34,519 bases of DNA from Ignavibacteria bacterium (GTDB taxonomy: Bacteria > Bacteroidota > Ignavibacteria > Kapaibacteriales > Kapaibacteriaceae), in assembly GCA_013204605.1 (NCBI GenBank), contig JABMNI010000040.1:1-34519 (forward strand). The letters run 5' to 3'. The notes under the pieces were generated by a model. The model ran no database searches. It saw only the letters and a list, made by a program, of their open reading frames with translations, and had not been told where the DNA came from. Below are positions 10,197 through 19,757 of the stretch, piece by piece; position 1 is the first letter of the stretch, and the number at the start of each line of letters is the position of its first letter. The position numbers and the translations under genes are program-made.

Positions 10197-12254
10197 TTAA
10201 GCAGTTTTTCTCTGTCCTAGGTTAATAGTAGTAGCTCCGCTTGCAATAACAATCTCGAACATTGCTCGAGTTACAACGACCGCCGTGAATAGAGTCATCA
10301 ACACACCAATAATAAGCGTAACCGCGAAGCCCTTTACCGGACCCGAACCTAAGAAAAGTAGCACCAAACCTGACAACATATTTGTCACGTTAGAGTCAAT
10401 AATTGCACTCCACGCCTTACTATAACCTTGTTCCACCGCGGCTCTAAGAGGTCTGCCTGCTGCCATTTCCTCTCGAATACGTTCAAATATTAGGATGTTC
10501 GCATCCACAGCCATAGCCGTGGACAAGATGATACCGGCAATACCCGGTAAAGTGAGAGTTCCACCAAACATTGCCAATGCAGCAATAACTAGAAGGACGT
10601 TCATCAATAGTGCAATGTCAGCAATTCCACCACCTACGGCGTAGTAAAGCAACATAAATAGGATTACAATTGCGAATGATATTAGCGATGAAATCACTCC
10701 TCTGCGGATAGAGTCTTCACCGAGTGACGGCCCTACAACTCGCTCCTCAATAATCTTAACCGGAGCTTTCAATGCGCCTGCTTTTAACACTACAGCAAGT
10801 AGAGTTGCTTCTTCGGGACTTCCCATTCCGGTTATCTGTGAAGATCCGTTAGGAATCTTGTTAATTACGTTTGGAGCTGAGTACACCCTGCCATCAAGTA
10901 CGATAGCAATACGTTTTCCAACGTTTGCACCAGTAATCTGAGCCCAACGTTCAGCACCATCGGAATTCATTTCCATCATTACAACAGGCTGATTACTCGT
11001 AGGATCGAAATTTGGCATTGCCTCGGTAATCACGTCACCCGTCATTTCGGCTTCTCTAGCCACTCCGTAAATGTCAAAGAATTCTTCTTTTACTTCGGTA
11101 CCGCGTTGACGCTCAGGCTTTGCGCTTACCAAGATTTCTAAATCAAGTGGGATGATTTTCTTAACATCGGCTCGCTCAAGAATTTTTAGAAGTCTTGGCA
11201 ATAATTTTCCGCTTACAACAAATCTATACTGACCCTGCTCCGGGAAATCTTCCGTTTTCTTGAGGATCATGTCGAATGGCTGGTACGATGATTTCTCATC
11301 CTTAGCAAACATTCCACTTAGCATATATGTGAACGGATAATCTTTTTTGATCCGTCTAAGTTGCTCTTCATCGCTCAAGCCTTCGTACGGATTCTTCTTT
11401 TTGCCCGTGTCGGCCTTGGCCGAATCTGCCTTCGCTATAGATGCGGTGTCTGCCTTCGTAGCTGAAGTATCGGCATTGGAAGTAGAATCCACAACTGTGG
11501 TATCAGCTACTGCGCCTAGCTCGGAAATTTCATCCCCACGACCCTTCAACAAAAGATCGATCGAATAAAATGCCCGTATCAAATCACGATTCATCAATAC
11601 TCGCTTGAACTCCAACCTTGCAGTTGTTTGAAGAAGAGAACGAATCTCTTTCTCATCCTTAACATCTGGCAATTCAAGTTGTATACGACGCGAACCCTGC
11701 TTTTGAATGGCGGCCTCGGAAACTTCGTATTTGTTGATACGCTGCTTAATTACTTCAAGAGCCTGATCAACAGCTTGACCTGCATCTCTTTTGAGTTTCT
11801 CCTCAATAGATGCTTCGGTTGGATCGGCTTGATTAGAAACAGCGAAGTATTGAAGCAACGTTCTTCCCGAAGTACGGAAATTCTTCAAGAACGTATCCAT
11901 TACGTCAAGATCAGTGTTATCTGTTTCTTTCCGAGTACGTTCTATTACTGCCGTAAACTCATCATCTATGCTCGATGCATCGGCAGATTCTTCAATCAAC
12001 TTCAACACATCTACCTCTAGCGTGACGTACATACCGCCTCGCAGGTCGAGTCCGAGCTTCATTCGAGCAGCACGATACTTCGCAAATGATTCGCCATTTG
12101 TACGGTCCCATTGCTCTGCGGCAACGCTGTCAGCACTTATGCTTTCACGTTCCCTTTCAAGCTGACCATACCTAAATGTTGGCCACAATACGTATAGTGC
12201 CAATACAATCGGTGAAACAATTAACAACCACTTTGTGATATTCTTCTTATTCAA
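10197..12254 (-). CDS. secD: Protein translocase subunit SecD
   Basis: SecD is the larger partner of SecF. I place the start at the TTG at 12254 because GGGAGG lies just upstream with good spacing and the first membrane helix (WLLIVSPIVLALYVLW) then sits at the N-terminus. The longer ATG frame from 12338 would add 28 residues with no family resemblance. The product is 685 residues, with LGLDLRGGMYVTLEV near residue 67, GPSLGEDSIRRGV before the membrane bundle, DANILIFERIREEM, and a C-terminal membrane region. The periplasmic part contains an inserted low-complexity Asp/Ser/Thr/Ala/Lys stretch (plus-strand positions about 11390-11530). The gene runs into secF and is divergent from trmB. Confidence 0.96.
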   Translation of the reverse strand: MNKKNITKWLLIVSPIVLALYVLWPTFRYGQLERERESISADSVAAEQWDRTNGESFAKYRAARMKLGLDLRGGMYVTLEVDVLKLIEESADASSIDDEFTAVIERTRKETDNTDLDVMDTFLKNFRTSGRTLLQYFAVSNQADPTEASIEEKLKRDAGQAVDQALEVIKQRINKYEVSEAAIQKQGSRRIQLELPDVKDEKEIRSLLQTTARLEFKRVLMNRDLIRAFYSIDLLLKGRGDEISELGAVADTTVVDSTSNADTSATKADTASIAKADSAKADTGKKKNPYEGLSDEEQLRRIKKDYPFTYMLSGMFAKDEKSSYQPFDMILKKTEDFPEQGQYRFVVSGKLLPRLLKILERADVKKIIPLDLEILVSAKPERQRGTEVKEEFFDIYGVAREAEMTGDVITEAMPNFDPTSNQPVVMMEMNSDGAERWAQITGANVGKRIAIVLDGRVYSAPNVINKIPNGSSQITGMGSPEEATLLAVVLKAGALKAPVKIIEERVVGPSLGEDSIRRGVISSLISFAIVILFMLLYYAVGGGIADIALLMNVLLVIAALAMFGGTLTLPGIAGIILSTAMAVDANILIFERIREEMAAGRPLRAAVEQGYSKAWSAIIDSNVTNMLSGLVLLFLGSGPVKGFAVTLIIGVLMTLFTAVVVTRAMFEIVIASGATTINLGQRKTA

Positions 12255-12335
12255 GGATTCCTCCCTGGTGCAACCAGTACTCCGCCCATTAGTTAAGCGT
12301 GGGGCGGACACAAGGTGGCAAATATACGGAAAAGA

Positions 12336-12363
12336 CAATTACGAATTAGTAATTATCAATTAC
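12336..12363. repeat. Heptanucleotide array, NAATTAN family (4 units)
   Basis: Four consecutive 7-bp units read CAATTAC, GAATTAG, TAATTAT, CAATTAC in the divergent intergenic region between secD and trmB. Related arrays with the same phase and core (AATTA) occur at 17661-17688 and 34484-34518. They resemble in style the short tandemly repeated heptamers known from cyanobacteria. No role in transcription is evident from the sequence. Confidence 0.75.
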
Positions 12364-12449
12364 GAGATCCTTGATGAGATTCTGGTATAACTCCATTTCG
12401 AGGGATGAGTGGAGTTTTGCCTGTGTAGCCTGTTCCGTAGTTTTGCACA

Positions 12450-13169
12450 ATGAGCCTAGATGTAACCGTTCAAACGGCCGAAATTAACTTCAAGAAGTAC
12501 CCGGTGCCGCGCGTCCGGCACCATAGTAATCCGCAAGTGTATTTGCCTGCACACCAAGCCCAGAAGGACTTGGAGTGGTATCCGCCCGTTATTGCTCAAC
12601 CTTCTTGGGACGAGTTTTTTCAAAATGGACGGAGTGCCGATGTGCTGGATATTGGGTGTGGGCGTGGCGGATTCTTGCTTTCGCACGCTCTGAACCATCC
12701 CGAAATGAACATTTTAGGCGTGGAAGTGCGAAATATGCTGGTGGATTGGACGAATAAGGTGATTGCAGGCGAAAACATCCCCAATGCCCACGTGGTTTGG
12801 TACTCCATGGCTAATGGTCTGCAGTGGATTCCAAGTAACTCCATTAACTATGCCACCTATCTGTTTCCGGATCCGTGGCCAAAACGGCGTCATAAGAAAC
12901 GTCGCGCCTTTACACTTGAATTTTTAGATGAGTTGAGTAGGGTGCTGAAACCGAATGGAAAATTGTATCTCGCTACTGACCGACCCGAGGTTGCAAGCCA
13001 TCAGCATGAATTGATCGACGAATCGGTTACGTTCGAACTGGTAGACGTAATCACAGAGCCCCTTTTAGAAAATTCTTGGCCGTTTATATTCAAAACTGAT
13101 CAGCAACGGTTTTCTGAGCGAAAAGGGATTCCCTACACCTATAGCATAGCAAGTAATGTCCGCCAATAA
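12450..13169 (+). CDS. trmB: tRNA (guanine-N7-)-methyltransferase
   Basis: TrmB methylates G46 in the variable loop of tRNA using S-adenosylmethionine. The 239-residue product shows the SAM-binding DIGCGRGG (67-74), the downstream acidic GVEVR (90-94), and the TrmB signature FPDPWPKRRHKKRR (139-152), followed by KLYLATD. The N-terminal 45 residues (FKKYPVPRVRHHSNPQ) are an extension on the usual fold. It is the first gene of the plus-strand run and stands 24 bp before aat, so it probably shares its transcript. Confidence 0.96.
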   Translation: MSLDVTVQTAEINFKKYPVPRVRHHSNPQVYLPAHQAQKDLEWYPPVIAQPSWDEFFQNGRSADVLDIGCGRGGFLLSHALNHPEMNILGVEVRNMLVDWTNKVIAGENIPNAHVVWYSMANGLQWIPSNSINYATYLFPDPWPKRRHKKRRAFTLEFLDELSRVLKPNGKLYLATDRPEVASHQHELIDESVTFELVDVITEPLLENSWPFIFKTDQQRFSERKGIPYTYSIASNVRQ

Positions 13170-13193
13170 CATTGCAACTATCATTCGCAAAAC

Positions 13194-13787
13194 GTGAAGT
13201 ACGAAGACACCAACATACTGTTCCCCGAAGTTTTATTGTTGGGTTATCAGAATGGATTTTTTCCAATGGCCGAAGATGTTACCGGACGCATAGTGTGGCA
13301 CCGACCAGATCCTCGCGCGATTATTCCGCTGGAGACTGTCCGCATTCCACGGTCATTGCGCGCTGTCGTGAATAAGAACGTTTTTGACGTAACTGTCAAC
13401 AAAGCCTTCGAAGCCGTGATTGAACGGTGCGCACTTCGCGATGAGTCGTGGATTTCCGACGAGATTATTAACGCCTACACGGCTATCCATTATCTTGGTT
13501 TTGCTCACAGTATAGAAACCTGGCAAGATGGGAAATTGGTAGGGGGCTTATACGGAGTGTCTATCGGATCGGCTTTTTTTGGCGAATCAATGTTTCATAC
13601 AGTTTCTAATGCATCGAAGGTTGCGTTTGCACAATTGATTGAAGTTTTGAAAAAAAACAGCTTTAGGTTGTTAGACACTCAATACATCAATAGTTTTACC
13701 GAACAACTGGGTGCAATTGAAATTCCTGACTCAGTTTATCAAGCAGTTTTAGGGAGCGCATTAAAACATGATTGTTCGTTTAATTAG
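13194..13787 (+). CDS. aat: Leucyl/phenylalanyl-tRNA--protein transferase
   Basis: Aat transfers Leu or Phe from aminoacyl-tRNA to the N-terminal Arg or Lys of proteins, feeding them to ClpS/ClpAP (N-degron pathway). The 197-residue protein has the family blocks GYQNGFFPMAED, WHRPDPRAIIPL, DESWISDEIINAYTAIHYLGFAHSIETW, LVGGLYGVSIGSAFFGESMF and LLDTQYI. The start is GTG without a visible Shine-Dalgarno. Its 3' end overlaps the next gene by 20 bases in another frame, implying translational coupling. The LVGGLY codons contain a copy of the window's repeated octamer (AGGGGGCT). Confidence 0.96.
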   Translation: MKYEDTNILFPEVLLLGYQNGFFPMAEDVTGRIVWHRPDPRAIIPLETVRIPRSLRAVVNKNVFDVTVNKAFEAVIERCALRDESWISDEIINAYTAIHYLGFAHSIETWQDGKLVGGLYGVSIGSAFFGESMFHTVSNASKVAFAQLIEVLKKNSFRLLDTQYINSFTEQLGAIEIPDSVYQAVLGSALKHDCSFN

Positions 13788-15507
13788 TATTGCGCTTTGC
13801 TTTTTGGTTATCTCTTGCCGACCAGAACTGCGGCAGACGATTACCTACCCTTGCCCGATGCCACCACCACCACCTGCCTGCAACTCTACCGATTTTAGCA
13901 CCGTGGTTTTTGACACCTCAAAAGTAATTAACGGATGGCGTTGGAAAATTTCTCGGGTACTTGGTGCTGAAACTTCGGCAAACGAATGGGGCCTTGTTAG
14001 AGTTAAACAAAATTTTCTACTCATCAAGGGTGAATCTGCCGCAACTTCAAAACAACTTCCTGTTACACTTAAAAATGTGAACACGCTCGATTTTGGTTGG
14101 CCAATTGGATTGACTGAAACGGGCTTTGTGACGCGTGTTGCTAACGCAGACATTACTGGTGATGCGTCAATTTTTGAAACCTCCGTTGCCGGAACTAATG
14201 TGGTAATTGGAAAGCCCCTTAACGATTTAGTTAATAATAAAATTTACTGGGACGGACACTCCACGGTTTCGCGCGATGGGGAAATTATTGTGTTTGCGTC
14301 GGACCGACCGGGCAGCCTAGGTGGTACAGATCTTTGGTTTTCGAATTTGAAAAATGGTGAGTGGCAGGAGCCGCGAAGACTTTCCAACGACGTTAACACA
14401 CCGTGCGATGAGTTGTGTCCGCAGTTCGCACAAAACGATAGCCTACTCCTCTTCTCCTCGGCCGGGCACCAAACGGCGGGCGGCTATGACGTGTTCAGTT
14501 CTTTCGTTACGTTTTCTGGAGATAGCATTTTGGTGCGTGCCCCGCGCAATATGGGTCTGCCAATCAATACGCCGCACGACGAACTTTTTCCACAAATGAC
14601 TGACGCACAAACCATTTACTACGCATCAAACCAACCGAAGGCTTCGCGGACTAAAGCGTCGGATTTTGATTTGTTTGTTTTGCATCGCGTTGAGATAAAA
14701 GGCAATGTTCCTGCGAAGGCAGTCATTCCTCCTCCACCAATTGTTGACGAACCGCAGATTGTTGATACGCCGGTTGAGACCCTACCGAAAGAGGTGGCGG
14801 TAACTACACCAGATGTTGATGCAGAGATGCCAGTTGTTGAACAACGAGGTACAATTCAGGGTACGGTGTTACACCAAGAAACACACAAGCCGGTGGTTGA
14901 TGCAGAGGTGACAGCAAAGCACAACGTTTCGAAAATCGTACTCGCAAAAACCAATACCGATTCTGCTGGCAAATATTTGCTCTCGGTTCCTGTAGAAACG
15001 CCGGTAGAAATTGTTGCGCAATCGCCGGAATTATTTTACGATAACGCAGTCGTTACTGTGCCATCTAAAAAAGCGAACGATACCCTAGTACTAGAAAAAC
15101 CACTTCAACTTCCGTTGACGTTTTATTTGAGAATCAACTTCCCTACTTCGGTGTTCGATGCTCCATATCAATACACGTTGGATTCACTCGGCGTCGACAC
15201 CGATCAATCATGGCAACAGTCGTTGAATCAATTGGTTGAAAATGTCAACCTGAGCGGAAAGCGCTTGAAGCGCCTGGTGCTAATTGGTCACACAGACGAT
15301 GTTAGCACTGATGCATCGAACATGAAGCTCGGCCGACAACGCGTTGACTTTGTTGTTCAAGAATTAGTTAGTCGGGGCATTAACGAACAACTGCTCGAGG
15401 GCAGAAGCGCGGGCGAGAGAATGTTGCCAGAGAAACGTAAGAACGAAACAATCGACGTGTGGAGGAAGCGGGCGCGACGTGTGGAATTAGTTAAGGTGAT
15501 GCAGTAA
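13768..15507 (+). CDS. PorE-like lipoprotein: WD40-like repeats, carboxypeptidase-regulatory domain, OmpA domain
   Basis: The 579-residue product has a lipoprotein signal with a lipobox-like LVISC (Cys17) and a Pro-run (PMPPPPPAC) just after it. From about 150 to 310 there are PD40/WD40-like propeller repeats (DGEIIVFASDRPGSLGGTDLWFS and a second FDVFSS-type copy, each with a DEL(C/F)PQ block). At about 355-430 comes a carboxypeptidase-regulatory-like fold (GTIQGTVLHQETHKPV). An OmpA-family peptidoglycan-binding domain ends the protein (IGHTDDVSTDASNMKLGRQRV). In Porphyromonas PorE, which anchors the T9SS to the wall, the order is TPR, WD40, CRD, OmpA; here the TPR part is missing. PorE-like is an inference from domain order, and a general OmpA/PD40 lipoprotein is the alternative. 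Confidence 0.7.
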   Translation: MIVRLISIALCFLVISCRPELRQTITYPCPMPPPPPACNSTDFSTVVFDTSKVINGWRWKISRVLGAETSANEWGLVRVKQNFLLIKGESAATSKQLPVTLKNVNTLDFGWPIGLTETGFVTRVANADITGDASIFETSVAGTNVVIGKPLNDLVNNKIYWDGHSTVSRDGEIIVFASDRPGSLGGTDLWFSNLKNGEWQEPRRLSNDVNTPCDELCPQFAQNDSLLLFSSAGHQTAGGYDVFSSFVTFSGDSILVRAPRNMGLPINTPHDELFPQMTDAQTIYYASNQPKASRTKASDFDLFVLHRVEIKGNVPAKAVIPPPPIVDEPQIVDTPVETLPKEVAVTTPDVDAEMPVVEQRGTIQGTVLHQETHKPVVDAEVTAKHNVSKIVLAKTNTDSAGKYLLSVPVETPVEIVAQSPELFYDNAVVTVPSKKANDTLVLEKPLQLPLTFYLRINFPTSVFDAPYQYTLDSLGVDTDQSWQQSLNQLVENVNLSGKRLKRLVLIGHTDDVSTDASNMKLGRQRVDFVVQELVSRGINEQLLEGRSAGERMLPEKRKNETIDVWRKRARRVELVKVMQ

Positions 15508-15512
15508 CATCT

Positions 15513-17681
15513 ATGAAGTTAAAATTACCCGATAATCCCGTCAAGCTAATTCAGTACGCACTTTACGCGCTGCTCACATTAGTACTGATAATCGCCGTAT
15601 ACGTTTTTGCAATACTTCAGGATGGACTTCCCACGCTCGAGCAACTCGAAAATCCACGTCAGGATCTAGCTACACAAGTGTACAGTGCCGATGGCGAATT
15701 GCTTGATCACTTTGCAACTACGCGTAGAACATATACTCCGTATGATTCTATTCCCACATCCTTCGTAAACGCTCTGGTTGCAACTGAAGACCGCGCCTTT
15801 AGATCGCATTGGGGCGTTCACTCGTTTCGCATAATTAAGGCTGCAGTAAAAAATCTTTTCGCCTTTCGCGCAAAAGAAGGTGCCTCCACAATCACACAAC
15901 AACTTGCTCGAAATCTGTATTTCACACAAGAGCAAACGCTGTCGCGAAAGGTACGAGAAGCTTGGACCGCACTTCAAATTGAACGCACATACACGAAAAA
16001 TGAAATTCTTGAAATGTATGCCAATACGGTGTATTATGGTAAGGGGGCTTACGGGATTCGCGTTGCTTCGCAGGTGTACTTCAACAAAGATCCCATGCGA
16101 TTAACCGTGGCAGAAAGTGCATACTTGGTTGGATTGTTTAAAGCCCCTGAAAGATATAACAGCGACGATAGTGCCGGCATTGCACGCAGAAATCTGATTC
16201 TCGGAATGATGCGCGAAGCTGAATTCATTGATGAAATTCATTGGTCGAAGGCAACGCAAGAAGGATTAGTAAAACCAAGTAAAAAAGAAATTGTTCGCGG
16301 CATTGCTCCGCACTTTGTTGAGCTCATCAGACAAGCATTGAACAAATCTGGGGAATGGAACGGTCGGCTTAAGGGTCACGATTTGTACCGCGACGGTTTG
16401 GTGATTTATACAACGCTGAATGCCCGACTGCAAAAACATGTGCTGCAATCTGTTGAAGAACACATGGCGGATTTTCAAAAACAATTCGATAAATCTTGGT
16501 CTTGGAAATCCAAATCGGGATTGCTCGATGAACTGGTGAATCGTGCCATTAATAAAAGATCAGATTATATTACCGGAAACGCCGATTTCAAAAAACGATT
16601 GAAACAGCGACTTAGCAAATCAACTTCATTCATCGACTCTGTAAAGCGCCTTGCCACAGTAATTCAAATCGGAACTGCCGTTATTGATCCGCATACTGGT
16701 GCGGTGTTAGCTATGGTAGGGGGCTCACCCCTCGGAATGAAATTGGATGCAGCCGCTCGATACTCTTTGAATCACGTAACACAAATTCGACGCCAACCCG
16801 GATCAGCATTTAAACCGTTTGTGTATGCCTCTGCGCTTGAGTCGGGACAGACTCCCGAATCTGTAATCGAAAGCACTCCTTTTAGCATGACGCTGTCTAG
16901 CGGTGACGTGTGGGCGCCAAGTGGCTCTAGCAAGGACGGTCTCCCAATGACTCTGCGAAGTGCTTTGAAGTACTCAACGAACAGCGTTGCTGCCCGACTG
17001 ATAACTGAACACACTTCGCCATCTGACGTTATTGCATTATGCCGGCGGATGGGTATTACAAGTGCAATGCCCAGCGTTCCATCTATCGCGCTAGGATCTG
17101 TTGAAGTAAGTCCCATCGAGTTGATCAATGCATTCTCGCCGTTTGTTAATCAAGGTGTGAGTGTGATGCCTTCGTATATCACCCGCATCGAAGACCGAAT
17201 GGGAAATGTGCTGTACGATGCACGCTTGCCGCGTCAAGTTGGCGACGCAATTAGTTTGACTACAGCACAAAACATGCTTTCCATGTTACGTGGCGTTGTT
17301 GATGGTGGCACTGCATCCGGTATTCGTAGATTTTTCCGCTATGATGCCGCCGGAAAAACAGGAACAACGAATGACTTTGCCGATGCCTGGTTTGTGGGTT
17401 TAACACCACAACTGGTTGCCGGTGTATGGACGGGATTTGACGACCGTCGAATTCAGTTTACCGGTAACTACGGTCAAGGTGGCAGGGCCTCGGCACCGGT
17501 ATGGGGAAGAATGATGCAGAAGATTTACAACGATCCGCAACTTTCGTATAAGCAAAAGAAATTCACGATGGTTGCGGATTCAAACGATGTGTTGAATCCG
17601 GAGTTGATTATTAATCCACCGTCGGATCAGATATCAGACCCTGCACCCGACACCACGAATCAATTAGGAATTAGGAATTAG
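15513..17681 (+). CDS. Class A penicillin-binding protein (PBP1A-type)
   Basis: This bifunctional enzyme polymerises glycan strands and cross-links peptidoglycan outside the inner membrane. The 722-residue product has one N-terminal membrane helix (about 12-33). The GT51 glycosyltransferase domain has the catalytic Glu92 in TEDRAF and GASTITQQLARN (113-124). The transpeptidase domain has SxxK as SAFK (421-424), STN (478-480) and KTGTTN (605-610). The gene begins five bases after the PorE-like stop. Its last codons and stop (LGIRN-stop) are made from the NAATTAN heptamer array, so the native C-terminus may have been altered by the repeat. Confidence 0.95.
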   Translation: MKLKLPDNPVKLIQYALYALLTLVLIIAVYVFAILQDGLPTLEQLENPRQDLATQVYSADGELLDHFATTRRTYTPYDSIPTSFVNALVATEDRAFRSHWGVHSFRIIKAAVKNLFAFRAKEGASTITQQLARNLYFTQEQTLSRKVREAWTALQIERTYTKNEILEMYANTVYYGKGAYGIRVASQVYFNKDPMRLTVAESAYLVGLFKAPERYNSDDSAGIARRNLILGMMREAEFIDEIHWSKATQEGLVKPSKKEIVRGIAPHFVELIRQALNKSGEWNGRLKGHDLYRDGLVIYTTLNARLQKHVLQSVEEHMADFQKQFDKSWSWKSKSGLLDELVNRAINKRSDYITGNADFKKRLKQRLSKSTSFIDSVKRLATVIQIGTAVIDPHTGAVLAMVGGSPLGMKLDAAARYSLNHVTQIRRQPGSAFKPFVYASALESGQTPESVIESTPFSMTLSSGDVWAPSGSSKDGLPMTLRSALKYSTNSVAARLITEHTSPSDVIALCRRMGITSAMPSVPSIALGSVEVSPIELINAFSPFVNQGVSVMPSYITRIEDRMGNVLYDARLPRQVGDAISLTTAQNMLSMLRGVVDGGTASGIRRFFRYDAAGKTGTTNDFADAWFVGLTPQLVAGVWTGFDDRRIQFTGNYGQGGRASAPVWGRMMQKIYNDPQLSYKQKKFTMVADSNDVLNPELIINPPSDQISDPAPDTTNQLGIRN

Positions 17682-17694
17682 GAATTAGGAATTG
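17661..17694. repeat. Heptanucleotide array, NAATTAN family, at the PBP/FAH junction
   Basis: Units CAATTAG, GAATTAG, GAATTAG, GAATTAG and a partial GAATTGA run through the 3' end of the PBP gene and stop just before the ATG of the FAH gene. The array encodes the last residues of the PBP (NQLGIRN) and supplies its TAG stop. A change in copy number would change where the PBP ends and the distance to the next start codon. Confidence 0.85.
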
Positions 17695-17697
17695 AAA

Positions 17698-18363
17698 ATG
17701 AAAGAAGCGTTGAATAGAGAATGGAATTTTACGGATGGTAGTTCGATACCTGTGGGTACGATGTATGGTGTGGGAAGAAACTACGCCGCGCATGCCGTAG
17801 AGATGGGTGGTACTGTTCCAACTGATCCGATAATTTTCATTAAGCCCCCTTCAGCATATTGCAAAAGCAATTCCACAATTGAATTACCAAATTGGAGCAC
17901 CGATGTGCATCACGAACTAGAGCTGGTTGTGGTAATTGGTACCGACGCTGAACAAGTTTCCGAAGCGGATGCGTTTTCATTGGTGGCCGGAATTGGTGTT
18001 GGGCTAGATCTTACTGCACGCGATGTACAGGCACGCGCAAAAAAGAAAGGCGAGCCGTGGGCAATTGCCAAAGGCTGGAAAAGTTCTGCTCCGGTTAGCG
18101 CCATCGTTCCAACTAGCGTTTGCGGGATGGGTCCGTGGGATATCGCGTTATTTACAAACAACGAAATTCGGCAGCAAGCAAATACTTCGCAGATGGAACG
18201 AAGTGTTTCTCAATTGATACATTATTTGTGCAGCGTATTCACACTGCGCAAGGGCGACTGCATTTTTACGGGAACTCCAAGTGGTGTTGCCGCAGTGCAT
18301 AGTGGCGATGTGGTTACGGCAACATTGGATGAATTGACTTCACTAACGGTACGATTCACATGA
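17698..18363 (+). CDS. Fumarylacetoacetate hydrolase-family protein (acylpyruvase/oxaloacetate decarboxylase-like)
   Basis: The ATG at 17698 is chosen over a TTG two codons earlier that lies inside the heptamer array. The 221-residue product is a single FAH domain. It opens with YGVGRNYAAHAVEMG, then IFIKPPSAYC, the metal-binding HHELEL (Glu73, Glu75), GLDLTARDVQ (Asp104) and AKGWKSSAP, the pattern of FAHD1-type enzymes that cleave acylpyruvates or decarboxylate oxaloacetate with Mg2+. The substrate cannot be told from sequence. Its stop overlaps the following start by four bases (ATGA). Confidence 0.9.
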   Translation: MKEALNREWNFTDGSSIPVGTMYGVGRNYAAHAVEMGGTVPTDPIIFIKPPSAYCKSNSTIELPNWSTDVHHELELVVVIGTDAEQVSEADAFSLVAGIGVGLDLTARDVQARAKKKGEPWAIAKGWKSSAPVSAIVPTSVCGMGPWDIALFTNNEIRQQANTSQMERSVSQLIHYLCSVFTLRKGDCIFTGTPSGVAAVHSGDVVTATLDELTSLTVRFT

Positions 18364-19757
18364 AAAATTCTCGACACTTTTTCTCATTGACGATGGCGTT
18401 TGTTGCGCTGACATTTTTGTTTGGATGTGTGAGTTATACACGCACCGAGAGGGACGTGCACACACACACTACAATCGACACCGTGGTGTCGGAAACTGTC
18501 AAAAATCAACCTGGCGACAGAGACAACGGCATCATTTACCCTTCTTCGAGGACCGTAGTTATAAACCGTTCCGTGGTCCAGTATGATAGCGTTGCAATAC
18601 GAGAATATCCAAACTTCATTCGCCTCGGATTGTTTGAAGGTATCGGTTTAATGGGCACTGATTTGGGAGGGGGCTCAACCCAAACTGGTTTGTTCGGAGT
18701 GTTTTATGAGCTAGATAGGATACTCACGCAAGAGCCTGCACCGGCAAATACAGGAGCACTATTCAGTGGATACATTTATCGGTTTGGAATTGCTGAATGG
18801 CGTCTGCGGTGGTTGGGCGACGCTCACGATTGGTCGGTAGGTATTACCGGCTACGAAGTAATCCGACCCGATAACGCCGATGGTTACACATTAACAGGTG
18901 CTGGAGTACTATCGGTTCACAAACGCTTCTACCTGTCAAACAAAATTCCCTACCTGTGTATTAGACCGCAGTTTTCACTTTCGTTTGTTCCGTCGCCGTA
19001 CGTTAACACCTCGGTCTCGGCTGACCTGGGTAGTATTGGCGGACTGAACCTGCGTGTGTACGCAGGATACGCGTTGGGTGTAACTAAATTGGTCGATGGT
19101 AATAGCGTGAATTTTCCGTACATCGGGATTGGAACCTCTGTCTTGGATTTTCTGAATCGTGAAGAAGAGTTGGAGACTGAATGGAAGAACCACGAACACT
19201 CAGCCTGGCACGTTGAAGTGACAGACTTTGCATTGATCGGAGCAAACACCAACTTTTCCATTTTTACAACCAACGATCCGTCAAAGCCGCAGCCCTTGCT
19301 AAGTGGAATTGCCGGCAGAGTTGCCAGTGCAGAAGTTGCGCTGCCCATTCTAGACAAACGTTTTGCAGTTGGAACTTCCTTGTTGAATGTTCTGATTATG
19401 GGAATGCAAGAATTCGGAATAGGAGTACTTCCAATCCGCGTGAGTTACTTCTGGAACCCATTCGGCAACCGATTTACTGTCCAGCCATTCCTCGAATACA
19501 ATTACGCCCCCTCAAATTTTATACATACCGGCTTCCGCGCTTTAATGCCAATAGCCGACAACACAACGCTACAAATTGTTGCAGGCTATGCCAGTGGCAA
19601 CGTGGGCTCGGCCACTGCTCGCGTGTTTGGAGATAAGATTGGCGTGCAAGGAATTGATAGCTTTCAGGCTATCTACGTAGGCGTTGGTCTTAGTTTGTTT
19701 GATAGAATTTTCGGAAGCAATGAACTCCGATATGGTAGGGGGCTTCCCCATGAGTAA
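18360..19757 (+). CDS. Lipoprotein with beta-strand-rich domain, unknown function
   Basis: The 465-residue product has a lipoprotein signal (ALTFLFGC, Cys23), then a Thr/Asp-rich linker. A long region of amphipathic strands resembling a membrane or envelope barrel follows (for example FGVFYELDRIL, GYIYRFGIAEWRLRW, RVYAGYALGVTKL). I recognise no named family. It starts within the FAH stop (ATGA) and its end overlaps the next lipoprotein gene by eight bases, so the three genes are likely co-translated. It ends RYGRGLPHE, whose codons contain the octamer AGGGGGCT. Confidence 0.65.
   Translation: MKNSRHFFSLTMAFVALTFLFGCVSYTRTERDVHTHTTIDTVVSETVKNQPGDRDNGIIYPSSRTVVINRSVVQYDSVAIREYPNFIRLGLFEGIGLMGTDLGGGSTQTGLFGVFYELDRILTQEPAPANTGALFSGYIYRFGIAEWRLRWLGDAHDWSVGITGYEVIRPDNADGYTLTGAGVLSVHKRFYLSNKIPYLCIRPQFSLSFVPSPYVNTSVSADLGSIGGLNLRVYAGYALGVTKLVDGNSVNFPYIGIGTSVLDFLNREEELETEWKNHEHSAWHVEVTDFALIGANTNFSIFTTNDPSKPQPLLSGIAGRVASAEVALPILDKRFAVGTSLLNVLIMGMQEFGIGVLPIRVSYFWNPFGNRFTVQPFLEYNYAPSNFIHTGFRALMPIADNTTLQIVAGYASGNVGSATARVFGDKIGVQGIDSFQAIYVGVGLSLFDRIFGSNELRYGRGLPHE

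Noticed and set aside
12255-12338. Longer ATG start for SecD (28 extra residues)
   Set aside because: The extension overlaps the intergenic repeat edge and looks unlike SecD. The TTG at 12254 has GGGAGG at good spacing and gives a proper first helix.
19684-19749. GTG start giving a longer small lipoprotein
   Set aside because: It would run through the coding end of the preceding gene and bury the signal peptide; the ATG at 19750 gives a normal lipoprotein signal.
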